In this document: piece by piece, positions 9,149 through 16,486 of the stretch
Layout of the letters: each line of letters opens with the position of its first letter
How positions within the stretch are numbered: position 1 is the first letter of the stretch
Assembly (NCBI RefSeq): GCF_900101745.1
Contig: NZ_FNAD01000012.1
Location: 124,001-188,000 of the forward strand
DNA length: 64,000 nucleotides
Direction: 5' to 3'
Source: Glycomyces harbinensis
GTDB lineage: Bacteria > Actinomycetota > Actinomycetes > Mycobacteriales > Micromonosporaceae
Position numbers and translations under genes: made by a program
The notes under the pieces: model-generated
Told to the model about the DNA's origin: nothing
The model's database searches: none
What the model saw: the letters and a program-made list of their open reading frames with translations, nothing else

Positions 9149-9908
9149 GTGATCTTGGCATTGACAGGCCGCGTGTCGCAATCCCGACAGAAAATTGGTC
9201 CCTTTGTGGCGGAAGGGGATCGAGTAAGGACGCCGCCTTCTCCGATGCGGCGGGCTCGCTCGGGTCGATCGGGTGCCGCAGGCCCGGATGCGCCTCCGGA
9301 AGCGCCGCCTTGATGATCCAGCCGCTCACTATCAGGCACAGCACCAGCAGCGGCCAGGAGAGCGCCACCTGGGCCACGCCTCCGCCGATGACCGCCAGGT
9401 CGTCGCTGTCGCTGTTCCAGAACGGGGTCAGGATCGCCACCCGCAGTGCGTACATCGCCACCCACGCCCACGACGCCAGCGAGTAGGCCCGCAGCAGCGC
9501 CGGATCCAGCCGCCAGGTCGTCCGCTGGCCCAGCAGGCCTCCCACGATCAACCCGAGCAGCGGCCTGCGGAAGACGATGAAGCCCGCCCACACCAGCGCG
9601 CTGGCGGCGTTCGAGACGATGCGGGGGAGCAGGATGTCCTGCGCCCGTCCGGTGTAGAGGACGACGAGGACCGCGGCGGCGACGCTCAGCAGTCCCAGGA
9701 TCACCGCCCGTGGTTTGCGGCGTTGCCCGAGTCTCACTCCCGCGATCACTCCCGCGCAGGCGAGCGAAGCCCCTGCGGCCCAGCCGATCGAGTCGCCGGT
9801 CAGGAGCCAGGTGAGGATGAACACCACGAGCGGGGCGGTGGCGTCGAAGGCGCCGCGCCTGCCGCCTAGTAGGCTGACAAGCGTGTCTTGCCGCACAGTA
9901 TCGGACAA
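9138..9908 (-). CDS. DUF3159-family membrane protein
   Basis: This is a 256-residue protein with about six hydrophobic segments spread over residues 25-215. Near the N-terminus is the LLGGRRGAFDATAPLVVFI motif that marks the DUF3159 family of actinobacterial inner-membrane proteins. The function of the family is unknown. The start used is TTG 9908 with a GGGGG run 8 bases upstream; GTG 9896 would be a shorter alternative. The C-terminal tail of about 35 residues is hydrophilic. Its 3' end runs across the promoter region of the downstream Crp/Fnr gene, so read-through could also feed that cluster. Confidence 0.75.
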   Translation of the reverse strand: MSDTVRQDTLVSLLGGRRGAFDATAPLVVFILTWLLTGDSIGWAAGASLACAGVIAGVRLGQRRKPRAVILGLLSVAAAVLVVLYTGRAQDILLPRIVSNAASALVWAGFIVFRRPLLGLIVGGLLGQRTTWRLDPALLRAYSLASWAWVAMYALRVAILTPFWNSDSDDLAVIGGGVAQVALSWPLLVLCLIVSGWIIKAALPEAHPGLRHPIDPSEPAASEKAASLLDPLPPQRDQFSVGIATRGLSMPRSRYV

Positions 9909-9943
9909 CTGTCGACCCCCGCTTCGCGATTCGCTACGACAGG

Positions 9944-9962
9944 CAAGGCTACCCTAACCGCA
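9944..9962 (+). promoter_or_regulatory. Weak iron-box-like site
   Basis: The segment ends in CCCTAACCGCA and matches about 12 of 19 positions of the IdeR/DtxR consensus, with the right half (CTAACC) perfect. It lies 45 bases upstream of the unknown gene at 10007 and in front of the divergent DUF3159 gene. The match is weaker than the bfd and bfr boxes, so I treat it only as a candidate. Confidence 0.25.
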
Positions 9963-10006
9963 GTGGCACGCCGGGCGTCAGCCTCGCAGCCCCATCTACG
10001 GACGGA

Positions 10007-11032
10007 TTGGCACGGTACCGGATGCTCGGCACACATCGGATCAGTGAAGCGCAGCTCGTAGACCTGCTCCGCCGGGCCAGAAAGACCGATTTCGGACGCT
10101 GGAGCAAGGCGGACCTCACGCGCGGCATGACCGATCTCGGCTGGCAGGTGCGCTCCGCCGAGGTCGACATCGGCATGTGGCGCGCGGAGACCGGGTACGA
10201 CACCGGCAACGCCATCGCCGACTCCGTCCCGCCCCAGACCCCGCTCTACGGGCGCGCCGACTTCTACTCCATCGAGGTCATGGTCCTGCGCTCGGCCGAG
10301 CGCGGCCGCCAGGGCGAGAACCACCGCACCCTGATCTTCCGCGAAGTCCTGCGCACCATGATGAACGAGCTCGGCGCCCCCGAGATCCGCGGCGGCGACG
10401 GCGGTCCCTGGGTCCGCTGGTACCGCGACGGGCTCCTGTTCGAGCTCCACCTGCGCCGCTTCCACGGGGGCGTGACGCTGCGCCTGCTCTCGCCCGACCT
10501 CTTCGAGCAGCTCGAAGCGCACGCGGTCGGCAAGGGCGACGTCTCCGGCTGGTCCGCCTACGCGCGCGCCGGCCAGCGCCCTCCCGAGCCCGCCTGCCAC
10601 GACATGGGCGAGTTCACCGAGCGCCTCTCCTCCCTCCTGGCCGACATGGCCGCCGACGTCTCCGTGGTCGACACCTCCGGGACGGTCCTGCTGCGCACCG
10701 GCGACTGGTCGGCCCGCTACGTCGCCGCGTTCGTCGACGACGGCCTGCGGGTCGAGGCGAGCGCCGCCGTCAGCGGCTCCTGGCGCTCGGGGCTCTCGAA
10801 CCTGCCGAGCATGGGCTTCCGCGCCCCCAGCGGCAACCAGCCCAACTGGTCGCGCAGCTTCAACTCCTCCGACCGCACCGCGACCAACCAGGCCGCGCAC
10901 ATGATGGTCGACGCCCTGCGGGCCTTCGGCATCCAGGACCTGTTCGACATCGTCTACGACGGCTTCACCGCCGACGGCGAGCGCATGTACCTGCCCGTCC
11001 TGGGCATCGGGAACGGCAGCGACCCCTTCTAG
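10007..11032 (+). CDS. Conserved hypothetical protein
   Basis: This is a soluble protein of 341 residues with no signal peptide or membrane span. I do not recognise a domain with confidence. It has a repeated mixed alpha/beta character, with a Trp/Arg-rich first half (GPWVRWYRDGLLFELHLRRF) and a C-terminal part ending in a conserved-looking YLPVLGIGN segment. The start is uncertain: TTG 10007 has GGACGGA in front, while ATG 10022 is 15 bases further in. The gene stands alone between a divergent membrane protein gene and the threonine aldolase gene. Codon use is like its neighbours, so it is a genuine native gene, but I can offer no function. Confidence 0.7.
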   Translation: MARYRMLGTHRISEAQLVDLLRRARKTDFGRWSKADLTRGMTDLGWQVRSAEVDIGMWRAETGYDTGNAIADSVPPQTPLYGRADFYSIEVMVLRSAERGRQGENHRTLIFREVLRTMMNELGAPEIRGGDGGPWVRWYRDGLLFELHLRRFHGGVTLRLLSPDLFEQLEAHAVGKGDVSGWSAYARAGQRPPEPACHDMGEFTERLSSLLADMAADVSVVDTSGTVLLRTGDWSARYVAAFVDDGLRVEASAAVSGSWRSGLSNLPSMGFRAPSGNQPNWSRSFNSSDRTATNQAAHMMVDALRAFGIQDLFDIVYDGFTADGERMYLPVLGIGNGSDPF

Positions 11033-11063
11033 CGCGCCCGGCCCCGGAGTCGGCGGCCACTAC

Positions 11064-11081
11064 TAGCCGCGCGGCTAAGAT
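11064..11081 (+). promoter_or_regulatory. Leaderless promoter of the threonine aldolase gene with overlapping palindrome
   Basis: TAAGAT (11076-11081) is a good -10 box whose +7 base is the A of ATG 11088, indicating a leaderless transcript. It overlaps a perfect 14-bp palindrome, TAGCCGCGCGGCTA (11064-11077), that could bind a repressor. No matching -35 box is obvious. Confidence 0.45.
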
Positions 11082-11087
11082 CGGGTC

Positions 11088-12098
11088 ATGATCGTCGATC
11101 TCCGGTCCGACACCGTGACCCGTCCGACCCCCGCCATGCTCGAGGCGATGGCCTCCGCCGACGTCGGCGACGACGTCTACGGCGAGGACCCCTCCGTCAA
11201 CGCCCTCGAAGCCGAGGCCGCCGCCCTGTTCGGCAAGGAGGCCGCCGTCTTCACCCCGACCGGCTCCATGGCCAACCAGATCGGGCTGCAACTCCTGGTC
11301 CGGCCCGGCGAGGAACTGCTCGCCGACGTCAAGGCGCACGTCGTCAACTTCGAGATGGGCGCCGCCGCCGCGCTCGGCGGCATCTCCACCCGCACCTGGG
11401 CCTCGCCGAACGGCCGCCTCGACACCGCGCTCATCGAGCCGCTGATCAACCGGCCGAACCCGTACGTCACCGTCACACGGGCCATCGCCGTGGAGAACAC
11501 GCACAACATCGGCGGCGGCACCGTCCAGCCCGTCGAGGAGCTGCGGGCCCTCCGCGGCCTCGCCGACGCCTACGGCCTCGGCCTGCACCTGGACGGCGCC
11601 CGCATCTGGAACGCCCACGCCGCCACCGGCACCCCCTTCGCCGACTACGGGCGCCTGTTCGACACCGTCTCGGTCTGCCTCTCCAAGGGCCTCGGCGCGC
11701 CCGTCGGCTCGCTGCTCATCACCGACGCCGAGCGCGCCGCGCGGGCCAGGATCATCCGCAAGCGCCTCGGCGGCGGGATGCGCCAGGCCGGGTTCCTCGC
11801 CGCGGCCGGGCGGTACGCCCTCGCCCACCACGTCGAGCGCCTCGCCGAGGACCACGCCCGCGCCCGGCACCTGGCGGGTTCGCTGGAGCCGTTCGGCCTC
11901 TGCGACGCCTCGCAGGTGGAGACGAACATCGTGCTGCTGCGCCACCCGGAGATCGCGAAGCTCGCCGCCGCGGCGGCCGAGCAGGGCGTGCGGGTCTCGG
12001 TGCTCGGGCCCGACTGGGGCCGGATGCTCACGCACCTGGACGTGGACGACGCCGGGATCGAGCACGCCGTCAAGGTGCTCGGCGACCTGGTCCGCTGA
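11088..12098 (+). CDS. ltaE: Low-specificity L-threonine aldolase
   Basis: This PLP enzyme cleaves L-threonine or allo-threonine to glycine and acetaldehyde. The 336-residue protein starts with the family hallmark DLRSDTVTRPT and contains the substrate-loop motif GDDVYGEDPSV and FTPTGSMANQ near the PLP phosphate site. It also has the Asp of LHLDGARIWNA that contacts the pyridine ring, and the Schiff-base lysine in VSVCLSKGLGAPVGS. Length and motifs match the family throughout. ATG 11088 is preceded by a -10 box rather than a Shine-Dalgarno site. The downstream iron-storage genes belong to a different transcription unit. Confidence 0.93.
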   Translation: MIVDLRSDTVTRPTPAMLEAMASADVGDDVYGEDPSVNALEAEAAALFGKEAAVFTPTGSMANQIGLQLLVRPGEELLADVKAHVVNFEMGAAAALGGISTRTWASPNGRLDTALIEPLINRPNPYVTVTRAIAVENTHNIGGGTVQPVEELRALRGLADAYGLGLHLDGARIWNAHAATGTPFADYGRLFDTVSVCLSKGLGAPVGSLLITDAERAARARIIRKRLGGGMRQAGFLAAAGRYALAHHVERLAEDHARARHLAGSLEPFGLCDASQVETNIVLLRHPEIAKLAAAAAEQGVRVSVLGPDWGRMLTHLDVDDAGIEHAVKVLGDLVR

Positions 12099-12196
12099 CA
12101 CCCGGCCGCCGCGGCCCGCGCCCGGTGGGGCGCGGGTCGGCCGTTCGGGTTCGAGTGATCCACCGGAACGGGGGTTGCCGAACGCCCCGGCCGCAG

Positions 12197-12235
12197 GTAG
12201 GTTAGGCATGCCTTCATAAGCCTTGCCTAACCTGT
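12197..12235 (+). promoter_or_regulatory. Two adjacent IdeR/DtxR iron boxes upstream of bfd
   Basis: Two 19-bp sites resemble the consensus TTAGGTTAGGCTAACCTAA. They are 12197-12215 (GTAGGTTAGGCATGCCTTC) and 12217-12235, whose reverse strand reads ACAGGTTAGGCAAGGCTTA. Each matches 13 or 14 of 19 positions. They lie directly upstream of the Shine-Dalgarno site GGAGGT (12238-12243), so iron-loaded IdeR bound here should control bfd expression. Confidence 0.7.
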
Positions 12236-12249
12236 TCGGAGGTCGGTGC

Positions 12250-12435
12250 GTGTACGCCTGCATCTGCCACGCGGTCCACGAGAACGAGGTCCGCGACCAC
12301 ATCAGCGCCGGTGCGCACACCGAGGCCGCCATCGGCGAGGCCTGCGACGCCGGCACCAGCTGCGGCACGTGCCACGAGCGCCTGGTCGACATGATCGAGA
12401 GTTATTTCACCGACTCGGTCCCCGCCGCCGCGTAG
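12250..12435 (+). CDS. bfd: Bacterioferritin-associated ferredoxin
   Basis: This is a 61-residue protein starting at GTG 12250, with GGAGGT 6 bases upstream. It carries the four-cysteine pattern of the BFD [2Fe-2S] fold: CICHAV near the N-terminus and SCGTCHERL near residue 40. In characterised bacteria Bfd donates electrons to bacterioferritin to release stored iron as Fe(II). The bfr gene follows 176 bases downstream with its own iron box, and two iron boxes sit in front of this gene, which supports the role. Confidence 0.9.
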   Translation: MYACICHAVHENEVRDHISAGAHTEAAIGEACDAGTSCGTCHERLVDMIESYFTDSVPAAA

Positions 12436-12492
12436 GCCGCGTTCCTTGCTTCCTTTTATCGGCATTTGCCTGCCGCTTTAGGTTGTCCTCCC

Positions 12493-12511
12493 TTAGGATA
12501 GGTTGTCCTAT
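12493..12511 (+). promoter_or_regulatory. IdeR/DtxR iron box upstream of bfr
   Basis: TTAGGATAGGTTGTCCTAT matches about 13 of 19 positions of the iron-box consensus and is itself a good inverted repeat around TTG. It lies about 100 bases upstream of the bfr start, further than a simple repressor site. That would fit activation of bfr by IdeR under iron excess, as known in mycobacteria. A TAGTCT candidate -10 box lies near 12551. Confidence 0.6.
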
Positions 12512-12611
12512 TTTAGGCATTCCTGGCTGGAAATGGGCCCTCACCTGGTCCTAGTCTGGGGTCGTCGGACAAGCGGCCGACCATTGACGAACCGGGAAGG
12601 ACGGATTGCGA

Positions 12612-13094
12612 ATGCAGGGCGACAAGCAGGTCATCGAATTCCTCAACGAGCAGTTGACGGCGGAGTTGACCGCGATCAACCAGTACTTCCTCCACGCCAA
12701 GATCCAGGAGAACTGGGGCTACGTCAAGTTGGCGAAGTACACCAGGGCCGAGTCGATGGACGAGATGCGCCACGCCGAGATCCTCACCGACCGTATCCTG
12801 TTCCTCGACGGCATGCCGAACTACCAGCGGCTGTTCCCGCTGCGGATCGGCTCGTCGGTGGAGGAGGTCTTCCGCTGCGACCGCGAGGTCGAGGTCGAGG
12901 CGATCGACCGCCTCAAGCGCGGCATCGAGCACATGGAATCGGTGAAGGACTACGTCTCGCGGGACCTCTTCGAGGGCATCCTGAAGGACGAGGAGCACCA
13001 CATCGACTACCTGGACACGCAGTTGGACATCATCGCCAAGATCGGCGAGTCGCTGTACATCCAGACGCTGATCGAGCAGCCCGAAGAGGCGTAG
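12612..13094 (+). CDS. bfr: Bacterioferritin
   Basis: This is a haem-containing ferritin that oxidises and stores iron in a 24-mer shell. The 160-residue protein has the family start (QVIEFLNEQLTAELTAINQYFLHA), ferroxidase Glu/His ligands in EMRHAEIL and DEEHHIDYLD, and the haem-ligand methionine in ESMDEMRH. ATG 12612 is chosen over TTG 12606 because it fits the usual MQGDK start and has GGAAGGA upstream. A strong hairpin terminator follows. Together with bfd it forms an iron-store and release pair under iron control. Confidence 0.95.
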   Translation: MQGDKQVIEFLNEQLTAELTAINQYFLHAKIQENWGYVKLAKYTRAESMDEMRHAEILTDRILFLDGMPNYQRLFPLRIGSSVEEVFRCDREVEVEAIDRLKRGIEHMESVKDYVSRDLFEGILKDEEHHIDYLDTQLDIIAKIGESLYIQTLIEQPEEA

Positions 13095-13110
13095 CCGAGA
13101 CGCGAGCGAA

Positions 13111-13141
13111 GGGGGCCGGCTTCACAGCCGGCCCCCTCCTT
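13111..13141 (+). terminator. Rho-independent terminator after bfr
   Basis: GGGGGCCGGCT (13111-13121) pairs with AGCCGGCCCCC (13126-13136) around a TCAC loop, followed by TCCTTACT. It lies 17 bases after the bfr stop. Confidence 0.75.
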
Positions 13142-13237
13142 ACTCTTGCGGCAGAGCCCCTCACATCTCCACCACAGTGGTAGGTCGTCGCCTTGACAGC
13201 GTCGACACGAGGATCGTAACATATCAATACTTCGAAT

Positions 13238-13256
13238 GAAAGTTTCCGAAACTCTC
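13238..13256 (+). promoter_or_regulatory. GAAAGTTTC-type palindrome upstream of the GH10 xylanase gene
   Basis: GAAAGTTTC and GAAACTCTC, separated by one base, form a 9-1-9 inverted repeat with one mismatch. GAAA/TTTC palindromes are typical operators of LacI-type xylan or sugar regulators in actinomycetes. The site is about 80 bases upstream of the xylanase start in an otherwise AT-rich patch (ATATCAATACTTCGAATG) that probably holds the promoter. Confidence 0.5.
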
Positions 13257-13336
13257 GGAATCTCGGTCGCGGCCCGGCACCTCCCCGACCCCCCCCTACC
13301 GGGCGCGCCGTCCCCTCACTTCGCAAAGGAGCGTCC

Positions 13337-14950
13337 ATGTCCAACCCCTCCGCGCACCCCCTCCGCGACAGCCCCGCCAGCCGCCGCTCGGTCCTGACGG
13401 CCGCCGCGGCGGTCGGCGGCTCGGCCCTCATCCCCGCCGGCGTCGTGGCCCTCGCCGCGGCCCCGGCCCACGCCGACGAGGTCCTGCTCTCCAGCGACTT
13501 CGCCTCGGGCACCACCGAGGGCTGGAACCCCCGCGGCCCCGTCACCCTCGCGGTGGACGCCGCGGACTTCCTCCTCGTCTCCGACCGCACCGCCACCTGG
13601 CACGGCGCCGCGATCGACATCACCGAGCACGTCGAGGTCGGCGTCCGCTACCGGCTCCAGGTCTCCCTGCGCCTGCTCGAAGGCGCCGAGCCCGCCGACC
13701 TGCGCACCACCGTGCAGCGCGACACCGCCGGGTCCTCCAGCTACGACACCGTCAAGTGGAACACCGCGGTCACCGACGCCGCCTGGACCGAGTTCACCGG
13801 CACGTACTCGATCAGCCAGGCCGCCGACCTGCTCCAGTTCTACGTCGAGTCCGACTCGAGCCTCGTCCCGGTCATGATCGACTCGTTCACGCTCACCCGG
13901 ATCGCCGAACCCGAGATCCAGGACCTCCTGCCGCTCAAGGACTTCCTGGCCGACGACTTCCCGATCGGCTGCGCCGTCGAGCCGGCCGAGGTCGTCGGCA
14001 GGCCCGCCGAGCTCCTGGCCCTGCACTTCGGGCAGGTCACCACCGGCAACCAGATGAAGCCCGACGCGATCCAGCCGACCGAGGGCGTCTTCGACTTCAC
14101 CAGGGCCGACCAGATCGTGGACTTCGCCGAGGCGAACGGCATGCGGATCTGGGGCCACACCCTCCTGTGGCACAACCAGACCCCGGCCTGGTGGTTCCTC
14201 GACGCCGACGGCGCCCCGCTCCAGAACACCCGCGCCCACCAGCGGCTCATCCTCGACCGGCTCAAAGCCCACGTCGAGGCGATCGCCGAGCACTACGGCG
14301 ACCGCGTCTGGGCCTGGGACGTGGTCAACGAGGTGCTCGACCCCGAGCAGACCGACGGGCTGCGCCACTCGCGCTGGTACGAGATCTTCGGCGGCGGCAA
14401 GTACATCGGCGAGGCCTTCAAGATCGCGCGCCGGGCCTTCCCCCGCTGCGTCAAGCTCTTCGTCAACGACTACAACACCGAGTTCCCCGACAAGCGCGAG
14501 GCGATGTACAACCTCGTCCAGGACCTCAAACGGGGGCGCGTCCCGGTCGACGGGATCGGCCACCAGGCGCACGTCGACTACCGGCGCGACCCCCAGCTCC
14601 TCGGCGAGTCCATCGACGCGTTCAAGCGGCTCAGGGTCCTCCAGGCCGTGACCGAACTCGACGTGTCCGTCTCCGACCACATGGAGGAGAGCCTACCCGC
14701 GACCCCGCCCGAGCGGCTGGTCGCGCAGGGCTGGTACTACAACGAGCTGTTCGCAGTCCTGCGCGAGCGGGCCGACGACCTCGAGTCGGTGACCATGTGG
14801 GGCCTGTACGACGCGGTCTCGTGGCTGCGGAACTGGCCCGTCTCGCGCCCGCACGAGGCCCCGCTGTTCTTCGACGACCGTCTCCAGGCCAAGGCCGCCT
14901 ACTGGGGCGTGGTCGACCCGACGCAACTCGAACCGCTGCCCGAAAGCTAA
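13337..14950 (+). CDS. Secreted endo-1,4-beta-xylanase, CBM4_9-like module plus GH10
   Basis: The 537-residue enzyme cuts internal beta-1,4 bonds of xylan outside the cell. A Tat-type signal (ASRRSVLTAAAAVGG) ends near AHADE, about residue 47. Residues 48-190 look like a CBM4_9/CBM22 jelly-roll (LSSDFASGTTEGWNPRG at its start). The GH10 barrel follows, with acid/base Glu in WDVVNEVLD and nucleophile Glu in VTELDVSV. ATG 13337 has AAAGGAG upstream. The Tat route implies folding before export. A GAAAGTTTC operator upstream suggests control by xylan-derived sugars. It faces the acetyltransferase gene across a shared terminator. Confidence 0.93.
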   Translation: MSNPSAHPLRDSPASRRSVLTAAAAVGGSALIPAGVVALAAAPAHADEVLLSSDFASGTTEGWNPRGPVTLAVDAADFLLVSDRTATWHGAAIDITEHVEVGVRYRLQVSLRLLEGAEPADLRTTVQRDTAGSSSYDTVKWNTAVTDAAWTEFTGTYSISQAADLLQFYVESDSSLVPVMIDSFTLTRIAEPEIQDLLPLKDFLADDFPIGCAVEPAEVVGRPAELLALHFGQVTTGNQMKPDAIQPTEGVFDFTRADQIVDFAEANGMRIWGHTLLWHNQTPAWWFLDADGAPLQNTRAHQRLILDRLKAHVEAIAEHYGDRVWAWDVVNEVLDPEQTDGLRHSRWYEIFGGGKYIGEAFKIARRAFPRCVKLFVNDYNTEFPDKREAMYNLVQDLKRGRVPVDGIGHQAHVDYRRDPQLLGESIDAFKRLRVLQAVTELDVSVSDHMEESLPATPPERLVAQGWYYNELFAVLRERADDLESVTMWGLYDAVSWLRNWPVSRPHEAPLFFDDRLQAKAAYWGVVDPTQLEPLPES

Positions 14951-14962
14951 GGGGCGCTGAAC

Positions 14963-15005
14963 GTCCGGGAGCGGGGCATGTAGATCCGGGGCCCCGCTCC
15001 CGGAC
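14963..15005. terminator. Bidirectional terminator between xylanase and acetyltransferase genes
   Basis: GTCCGGGAGCGGGGC (14963-14977) pairs perfectly with GCCCCGCTCCCGGAC (14991-15005), a 15-bp stem with a 13-base loop between two convergent genes. Confidence 0.65.
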
Positions 15006-15009
15006 TCTG

Positions 15010-15456
15010 CTAGGTACCGGCGCGGCGCATCGTGATGTGCGGGATGCCGTCCTCGATGTACTCCTCGCCCTCCTCGGCGAACCCGAACCTGCGGTAGAAC
15101 CCGGCCGCGTACGTCTGCGCGCCGAGCGCCACGTCGGCCTCCGGGCCGATCCACTCCAGCGCCGCCGCCATGAGACTCGCGCTCAGCCCCGTCCCGCGCG
15201 CGGCCTTCGCGGCGCACACCCGGCCGATCTTCCAGCCCCCGCCGTCGCGCAGCACCCGCAGGCACGCGACCGCGCCGCCCTCGCCGTCGATCCAGAAGTG
15301 CCTGGTGTCCGCGGCGGTGTCGTAGTCGTCGAGGTCGGGGTACGCGCACTCCTGCTCGACCACGAACACCTGCTGCCGCAACCGGGCCAGCGCGAACACC
15401 GCCGCGCCGTCGAGCTCACTGAAGGCTCCCTGCCGAATCTCCCGCATACCCGCCAT
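15010..15456 (-). CDS. GNAT acetyltransferase, ElaA type
   Basis: This is a 148-residue acetyltransferase. It shows the ElaA-like early motif LARLRQQVFVVEQECAYPDL, the acetyl-CoA pyrophosphate-binding region KIGRVCAAKAARGTGLS, and the C-terminal AGFYRRFGFAEEGEEYIEDG with a final IPHITMRR. The substrate is unknown. It starts at ATG 15456 and may be read with proC, which lies 33 bases upstream on the same strand. Confidence 0.85.
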   Translation of the reverse strand: MAGMREIRQGAFSELDGAAVFALARLRQQVFVVEQECAYPDLDDYDTAADTRHFWIDGEGGAVACLRVLRDGGGWKIGRVCAAKAARGTGLSASLMAAALEWIGPEADVALGAQTYAAGFYRRFGFAEEGEEYIEDGIPHITMRRAGT

Positions 15457-15489
15457 TAGAGCAGCGCCGGATGCGACGGCGCCCCTCGC

Positions 15490-16296
15490 TCACGCGTATT
15501 CGTCGGCGATCTCACGCGCACGGTCCCGGGCGGCCTCGATCGCGTCGGTCACCGCCGACCGCGCCCGGTGGTTCTCCAGCTGCCGCACCGCGCTGATCGT
15601 CGTCCCCGCCGGCGACTCGACCGCCTCCCGCAGCTCCACCGGCGACGAGCCGCTCTCGCGCAGCATCCGCGCCGCGCCCAGCGCCGTCTGCGTCACCAGC
15701 TCCGAGGCCACCGCCCGCGGCAGTCCCATCAGGACGCCCGCCTCGGTCATCGCCTCGGCCAGGTAGTAGAAGTACGCCGGCCCCGAACCGGAGATCGCGG
15801 TGACCGCGTCCTGGTGCTTCTCGTCCACGACCAGCGTGCGGCCCAGCGGCTTGAACAGCTCCTCGACCGCCGCCAGGCACGCCGCGTCCGCGTGCGAGCC
15901 GGGGGAGAGGACCGTCATCGCCTCGTCGACCAGGGCCGGGGTGTTGGGCATCGCCCGCACCACCGGCGTCGCGTCCGGCAGCCGCTTCTCGAAGAACGCC
16001 ACCGGCAGGCCCGCGCAGATGCTCACGACCGGGGCGCCCCCGTCGAAGACGCCGGTCAGCTCCTCCAGGAGCGAGCCCGCGTCCTGCGGCTTGACGGCCA
16101 CGACCACGACGTCCGCCCGCTGCGCGGCGACCGCGTTCGACTCGACCCGCACGCCGTAGGCCCCGCGCAGCTCCGCGGCCCGGTCGGCGCTGCGGGCCGT
16201 GGCGATCACCGCCTCCTTCGACCAGCCCGCACGCAGCAGGCCCGACACGATCGCCTGCCCCATCTTCCCCGCACCCAGCACCGCGACTGTCCGCAT
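15490..16296 (-). CDS. proC: Pyrroline-5-carboxylate reductase
   Basis: This enzyme makes L-proline by NAD(P)H reduction of pyrroline-5-carboxylate. The 268-residue protein has the dinucleotide-binding start VAVLGAGKMGQAI. Conserved ProC segments include VVVAVKPQD, ICAGLPVAFFEK, VVRAMPNTPALV, and the signature region SGSGPAYFYYLAEAM with the downstream ALGAARML. The end ESPAGTTISAVRQLE is typical. The start has GAGGAG upstream. It is divergent from cydA, and the 190-base gap holds a complex hairpin. Confidence 0.95.
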   Translation of the reverse strand: MRTVAVLGAGKMGQAIVSGLLRAGWSKEAVIATARSADRAAELRGAYGVRVESNAVAAQRADVVVVAVKPQDAGSLLEELTGVFDGGAPVVSICAGLPVAFFEKRLPDATPVVRAMPNTPALVDEAMTVLSPGSHADAACLAAVEELFKPLGRTLVVDEKHQDAVTAISGSGPAYFYYLAEAMTEAGVLMGLPRAVASELVTQTALGAARMLRESGSSPVELREAVESPAGTTISAVRQLENHRARSAVTDAIEAARDRAREIADEYA

Positions 16297-16380
16297 ACCG
16301 TCTCCTCACGATCGATGGCCCCATCGATTGTGCCTCGCGCCGCGCCCGGACCGGCCCGTCGTGCCAACAGGTGGCCGCGG

Positions 16381-16422
16381 GCGAAACGCCCGCGCGAAAA
16401 CATGCGCGCTTGAGCGTTTCGT
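16381..16422. promoter_or_regulatory. Nested inverted repeat between proC and cydA
   Basis: CGAAACGC (16382-16389) pairs with GCGTTTCG (16414-16421), and inside it GCGCG (16392-16396) pairs with CGCGC (16405-16409), leaving an A-rich loop. It lies upstream of the cydA promoter region (a GATAAT near 16449) and could be an operator for the bd-oxidase operon. It does not match the known Rex operator pattern. Confidence 0.35.
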
Positions 16423-16486
16423 CCCCTGAGGTCCCGGGAGGCTGCCACGATAATCACTCAGTCACGCAATGCACGATTGGGGCGGT

